Assembly: GCF_947241125.1 (NCBI RefSeq)
Contig: NZ_OX365700.1
Coordinates: 3,690,001-3,754,000 of the forward strand
Direction of reading: 5' to 3'
DNA from: Nitrospira tepida
Lineage (GTDB): Bacteria > Nitrospirota > Nitrospiria > Nitrospirales > Nitrospiraceae
Length of the DNA stretch: 64,000 nucleotides
Shown here: piece after piece, positions 61,526 to 64,000 of the stretch
Numbering within the stretch: the stretch's first letter is position 1
Layout: every line of letters starts with the position of its first letter
Notes under the pieces: model-generated
Seen by the model: only the letters and a program-made list of their open reading frames with translations
What the model was told of the DNA's origin: nothing
Database searches by the model: none
Translations under genes and position numbers: made by a program

Positions 61526-63063
61526 CCCTATTCTCCGGCTAAGCGGGGCTGAGCGCCAGGATTTTGCTTCGCGCCAAGGCCAAAAGGGTCTGTTGGACCG
61601 CTGCTGTGAGGCGCAAGAGCGTGCGGCGGGCATGATGGATGACTGTGCCGACCGTATTGAACACCAGAAATCGCAGCCGCTTCGGCCGGGCGTCGGAGAA
61701 ATCTCCGGGTAGCGCGAGGCGCTTCAACGCGCTGAGCAGGTTATACGTGAGCACGTTGAGCCGGAACCAGGCGGCATTGGCGCCAAACTTCCCACTGGGC
61801 AGGGCCTCTGCCGCCAACTCGTTCTTGAGGACATGATGCACATGCTCCACCGTCCCGGCCTTCTCTCGATGCCAGCGGACCAGGGAGCGACCGTCGCCCT
61901 CCCGGTTGGTCACGATCGCGAAGTGTTTCACGGTGCTGCCATCCGCGAACAGCTCGCCTTGGCGGTGTCGCACGCGAATCGCCAAGTAGCGCCGCGCGCA
62001 AGGCCGACCCTTCCGGTAGTCCTTATCATCGGGGACAGAGGGCACCTCGGCCCACTCGCGGATCATATCCGGCTCGTCGCGGTCTGGTTGCCAGGCGGTC
62101 CCCGGCAGCCGCTCGATCTCGGCCCGCAACGGCGGGCTCATGTCCGCGCTGATCGCGTAGCCGATCCCTCGCGCCGGCTCCTCGCACCACGCCAGCACCT
62201 CCTGTTCATACAGGGCGCTGTCGCCCCGGACGAAGAGCTGCTCCACGCCGGCTGGCAACGCCGCCACGGCCCGCTCCAGGATGCGCACGTTGCCGCAGCC
62301 CGCCGGCACGTTCCCATCCCGGAATTCGTCGTGGACGACCAGGTCCTGCTCGGCCCAGACGACCACGACGGGTTGATAGCCCGACGTGCCCTCGTACGTC
62401 ACCGTCGCCGTGCGCTTGTGGGCTTCCAGGATCGTGGCATCCACATCCAGCGTGGCGGTGCGCTGCGGCATCTGCTGCTGCACCGCGGCGAGGATGCGCC
62501 GGTTCGCGGCCCCCACGCCCGCCAAGGGCGCCGACTCCTCGGGCACGGCCGTCTTCTCGCCAGCACGCAGCAACGGGAGATCCTCGACATGACACGCCTC
62601 CAAGAAGTCGCGCATCGTGGTGGCCGCGGGCAGCTCATAGCCCAGCAGGGCGGCCAGTGCGGCATCGGCGCGCAGGGTCGTGAGGTCCTGGCAGCGGTCC
62701 CCGCCCGCCGCCCACAGCGCGATCCGCGTCTCCACCCACTGCGCCGACGTCACGCCGCGCTGCCGCTGTTTGATCCGGACCTGCTCATTGACGACCTGCG
62801 CCGCTCCGACGCGGCGAAACAGCTCGATCACCAAGGGCACGCCCGCATGCGCGGTGACCAGACGGGGATCAATGCGGTCGTCAATCTCGAACGGCAGCCG
62901 AGGACTCGCAAACGGCTTCTCAGGCATCAACCTCCTCCTTGGTTGGCGAATCACCCATTGGGTGAATCACCTCGCAAGGCTGATGCCATGCGGTCGCCTG
63001 CTGCTCATGCGTCCAGACCGATTCCGTGTCCATCACGATTGGGAGCTTAGCCGGAGAATAGGG
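61526..63063. mobile_element. IS1380-family insertion sequence, complete (1538 bp)
   Basis: Perfect 19-bp terminal inverted repeats (61526-61544 CCCTATTCTCCGGCTAAGC, and 63045-63063). The 5-bp sequence CAAGG is duplicated at both sides (61521-61525, 63064-63068). One transposase gene fills it. It lies between the purA promoter and the tRNA-Ala promoter and leaves both intact. Confidence 0.93.
61539..62927 (-). CDS. IS1380-family transposase
   Basis: 462 residues, DDE type. DVDATILEAHKRTATVTYEGTSGYQPVVVVWAE (first Asp region), FVRGDSALYEQEVLAWCEE (second Asp) and EHVHHVLKNELAAEALPSGKFGANAAWFRLNVLTYNLLSALKRLAL (catalytic Glu and the typical IS1380 end). Strong ribosome-binding site AAGGAGGAGG before ATG 62927. 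The stop codon TAG (61541-61539) lies inside the left TIR. No frameshift, so it may be active. Confidence 0.93.
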   Translation of the reverse strand: MPEKPFASPRLPFEIDDRIDPRLVTAHAGVPLVIELFRRVGAAQVVNEQVRIKQRQRGVTSAQWVETRIALWAAGGDRCQDLTTLRADAALAALLGYELPAATTMRDFLEACHVEDLPLLRAGEKTAVPEESAPLAGVGAANRRILAAVQQQMPQRTATLDVDATILEAHKRTATVTYEGTSGYQPVVVVWAEQDLVVHDEFRDGNVPAGCGNVRILERAVAALPAGVEQLFVRGDSALYEQEVLAWCEEPARGIGYAISADMSPPLRAEIERLPGTAWQPDRDEPDMIREWAEVPSVPDDKDYRKGRPCARRYLAIRVRHRQGELFADGSTVKHFAIVTNREGDGRSLVRWHREKAGTVEHVHHVLKNELAAEALPSGKFGANAAWFRLNVLTYNLLSALKRLALPGDFSDARPKRLRFLVFNTVGTVIHHARRTLLRLTAAVQQTLLALARSKILALSPA

Positions 63064-63077
63064 CAAGGCCACCTTTC

Positions 63078-63106
63078 TTGACTGGCTTACTGCCGCATGG
63101 TAGCAT
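63078..63106 (+). promoter_or_regulatory. Promoter of tRNA-Ala
   Basis: TTGACT at 63078-63083, 17-bp spacer, TAGCAT at 63101-63106; about 50 bases later the tRNA begins. Nearly identical to the purA promoter. Confidence 0.6.
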
Positions 63107-63161
63107 GCTGAAAATTCAGCACTTTTCCCGCACCATGAGAAGTCCATTGATCGTGCAAAGT

Positions 63162-63237
63162 GGGGCTGTGGCGCAGTTGGGAGCGCGCGTGAATGGCATT
63201 CACGAGGTCGCCGGTTCAATCCCGGCCAGCTCCACCA
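63162..63237 (+). tRNA. tRNA-Ala (anticodon GGC)
   Basis: 76 bases with encoded CCA. Acceptor GGGGCTG/CAGCTCC with one G-U pair, D-arm, anticodon arm CGTGA-ATGGCAT-TCACG, T-loop GGTTCAATCC. Discriminator A at 63234. Confidence 0.95.
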
Positions 63238-63353
63238 CTTTGTCTCGACCTCCTCGATTGCCTACACGCTAGTCTCACATTCTCGCTACCCTATCCATCT
63301 CGAATCGTTCCGGAGTGTGAACCGGGCCATGCTGTGTAATCGATAGGCTCACT

Positions 63354-64000
63354 ATGCTGCAAATCGAAGAGGTATGGAAACAATTTGGCACTCGCGTCCT
63401 GCTCAAGGATGCGTCGGCACACCTGCGCCCGAACACCCGCGTGGGCCTGGTGGGGCCGAATGGGTGCGGCAAGACGACGTTGTTGCGCATGATCATGGGG
63501 GAACAGTCTCCCGACAAGGGGACGATTCGAAAGCGCCCGCGCCTGACCATTGGATATTTGGCGCAGGAACTCGAGCCTCTCCTAGGAAAGAGTGTGCTGG
63601 AAGCCACCCATCGGGACCTTTATCCGGAGCACGAGGCCAAACGCATCCTGATGGGCCTGGGCTTCACCGTTCACGACTTTTCGCGCATGGTGGACACCCT
63701 GTCCGGAGGCTACCGCATGCGCGTGGCGCTGGCCCATCTCCTCTTGTCCAACCCGGATGTGCTGCTGCTGGATGAACCGACGAACCATCTGGACAAGGTG
63801 ACGCAACGCTGGTTCGAGGAATTCCTCCTCGCTTCCAAGATGACGCTCCTCATCGTCAGCCACGACACGAAGTTTCTGGATCAGGTGGCTACGCATATGT
63901 GGGAAATCCGGCACCAGCAGATCCGGGAGTACCGCGGCAACTATTCGCAATTCGTCGTTCTGAAAGCCGAACAGGACGCGCAGTTGGAATCCGCTGCCAC
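63354..64000 (+). CDS. ABC-F family ATP-binding protein (partial, 3' end outside window)
   Basis: About 215 residues visible: LQIEEVWKQFGTRVLLKDASAHLRPNTRVGLVGPNGCGKTTLLRMIMGEQSPDKGTIRKRP (Walker A), LSGGYRMRVALAHLLLSNPDVLLLDEPTNHLD (signature and Walker B) and IVSHDTKFLD. YRGNYSQF in the linker region is typical of ABC-F (Uup/EttA-like) ribosome-associated factors. Such proteins have no membrane domain and act on translation. The second ABC domain lies beyond the window. Confidence 0.9.
   Translation, partial: MLQIEEVWKQFGTRVLLKDASAHLRPNTRVGLVGPNGCGKTTLLRMIMGEQSPDKGTIRKRPRLTIGYLAQELEPLLGKSVLEATHRDLYPEHEAKRILMGLGFTVHDFSRMVDTLSGGYRMRVALAHLLLSNPDVLLLDEPTNHLDKVTQRWFEEFLLASKMTLLIVSHDTKFLDQVATHMWEIRHQQIREYRGNYSQFVVLKAEQDAQLESAA

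Noticed and set aside
61833-63050. 405-residue open frame antisense to the transposase
   Set aside because: Low-complexity His/Arg/Gly-rich translation opposite the IS1380 transposase; no ribosome-binding site; shadow.
63064-63161. Possible IS damage to tRNA-Ala
   Set aside because: A complete TTGACT-N17-TAGCAT promoter remains between the IS end and the tRNA.
1-64000. CRISPR array, toxin-antitoxin or known anti-phage system
   Set aside because: No regularly spaced repeats, cas-like proteins or recognised defence domains were seen; small genes at 58 kb do not form a typical toxin-antitoxin pair.

Overview
The window reads as chromosome of a GC-rich Gram-negative bacterium. The gene set (dnaB, serA, hisZ, purA, hrpB, an HpnR-type hopanoid C-3 methylase, pilT/pilU, many small c-type cytochromes and periplasmic proteins) and the style of the repeats point to the phylum Nitrospirota, most likely a Nitrospira-like nitrite oxidiser. 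That assignment is inference from gene content; no 16S rRNA or nitrite oxidoreductase gene is present to prove it.

Region 1 (1-17.3 kb, all minus strand) is a surface-polysaccharide and type IV pilin locus. Read in the direction of transcription it holds two paralogous pilins, a WaaL/PglL-like O-antigen ligase fused to TPRs, a TPR protein, an ABC ATPase and permease pair, a glycosyltransferase, a Trm112-type methyltransferase, an AsnB-like amidotransferase, a second glycosyltransferase, a second (Wzm/Wzt-like) ABC exporter and a third glycosyltransferase cut by the window edge. By eye its base composition is clearly less GC-rich than the DNA to the right. The layout recalls the pilA-xap locus of Geobacter sulfurreducens (from memory, not checked) and suggests that pili and an exported polysaccharide are made, and perhaps joined, together.

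Region 2 (15.4-31.2 kb) is mostly core metabolism and cell envelope: a TPR lipoprotein, DnaB, then an operon of class V aminotransferase, SerA and HisZ. It also holds a LysM lytic transglycosylase, a YfgM-like TPR protein, BioF, the retraction ATPases PilT and PilU, a membrane-anchored cytochrome c, a SUMF1-fold protein lacking the catalytic cysteine, and tRNA-Glu.

Region 3 (31.3-41.5 kb) carries a trypsin-like PDZ protease, a phosphatase-like protein, TtcA, MsrA and HrpB. Two MITE-like elements with matching terminal inverted repeats flank a tiny gene, followed by a ferritin-like protein, YacG and an SDR.

Region 4 (41.7-57.6 kb) starts with HpnR, followed by NDH-2 with a PNPOx-like protein, a multi-PAS histidine kinase with its receiver on the same chain, a PRC-barrel protein, a second SDR, cytochrome c, a methyltransferase, a cupredoxin/CPR-like protein, a TonB-C protein, a DUF3422 protein with a small membrane partner, and a Pal-like lipoprotein.

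Region 5 (57.6-64 kb) has a group of very small regulators (two related winged-helix proteins, a PilZ protein, a zinc-ribbon protein), tRNA-Lys, purA with an attenuator-like leader, an intact IS1380-family element with a 5-bp target duplication, tRNA-Ala and the start of an ABC-F gene.

No CRISPR array or clear anti-phage system is visible. The most interesting items are the pilin-polysaccharide locus, the MITE pair with covarying internal hairpins, the purA leader, and a recurring promoter form TTGACW-N17-TAGCRT.
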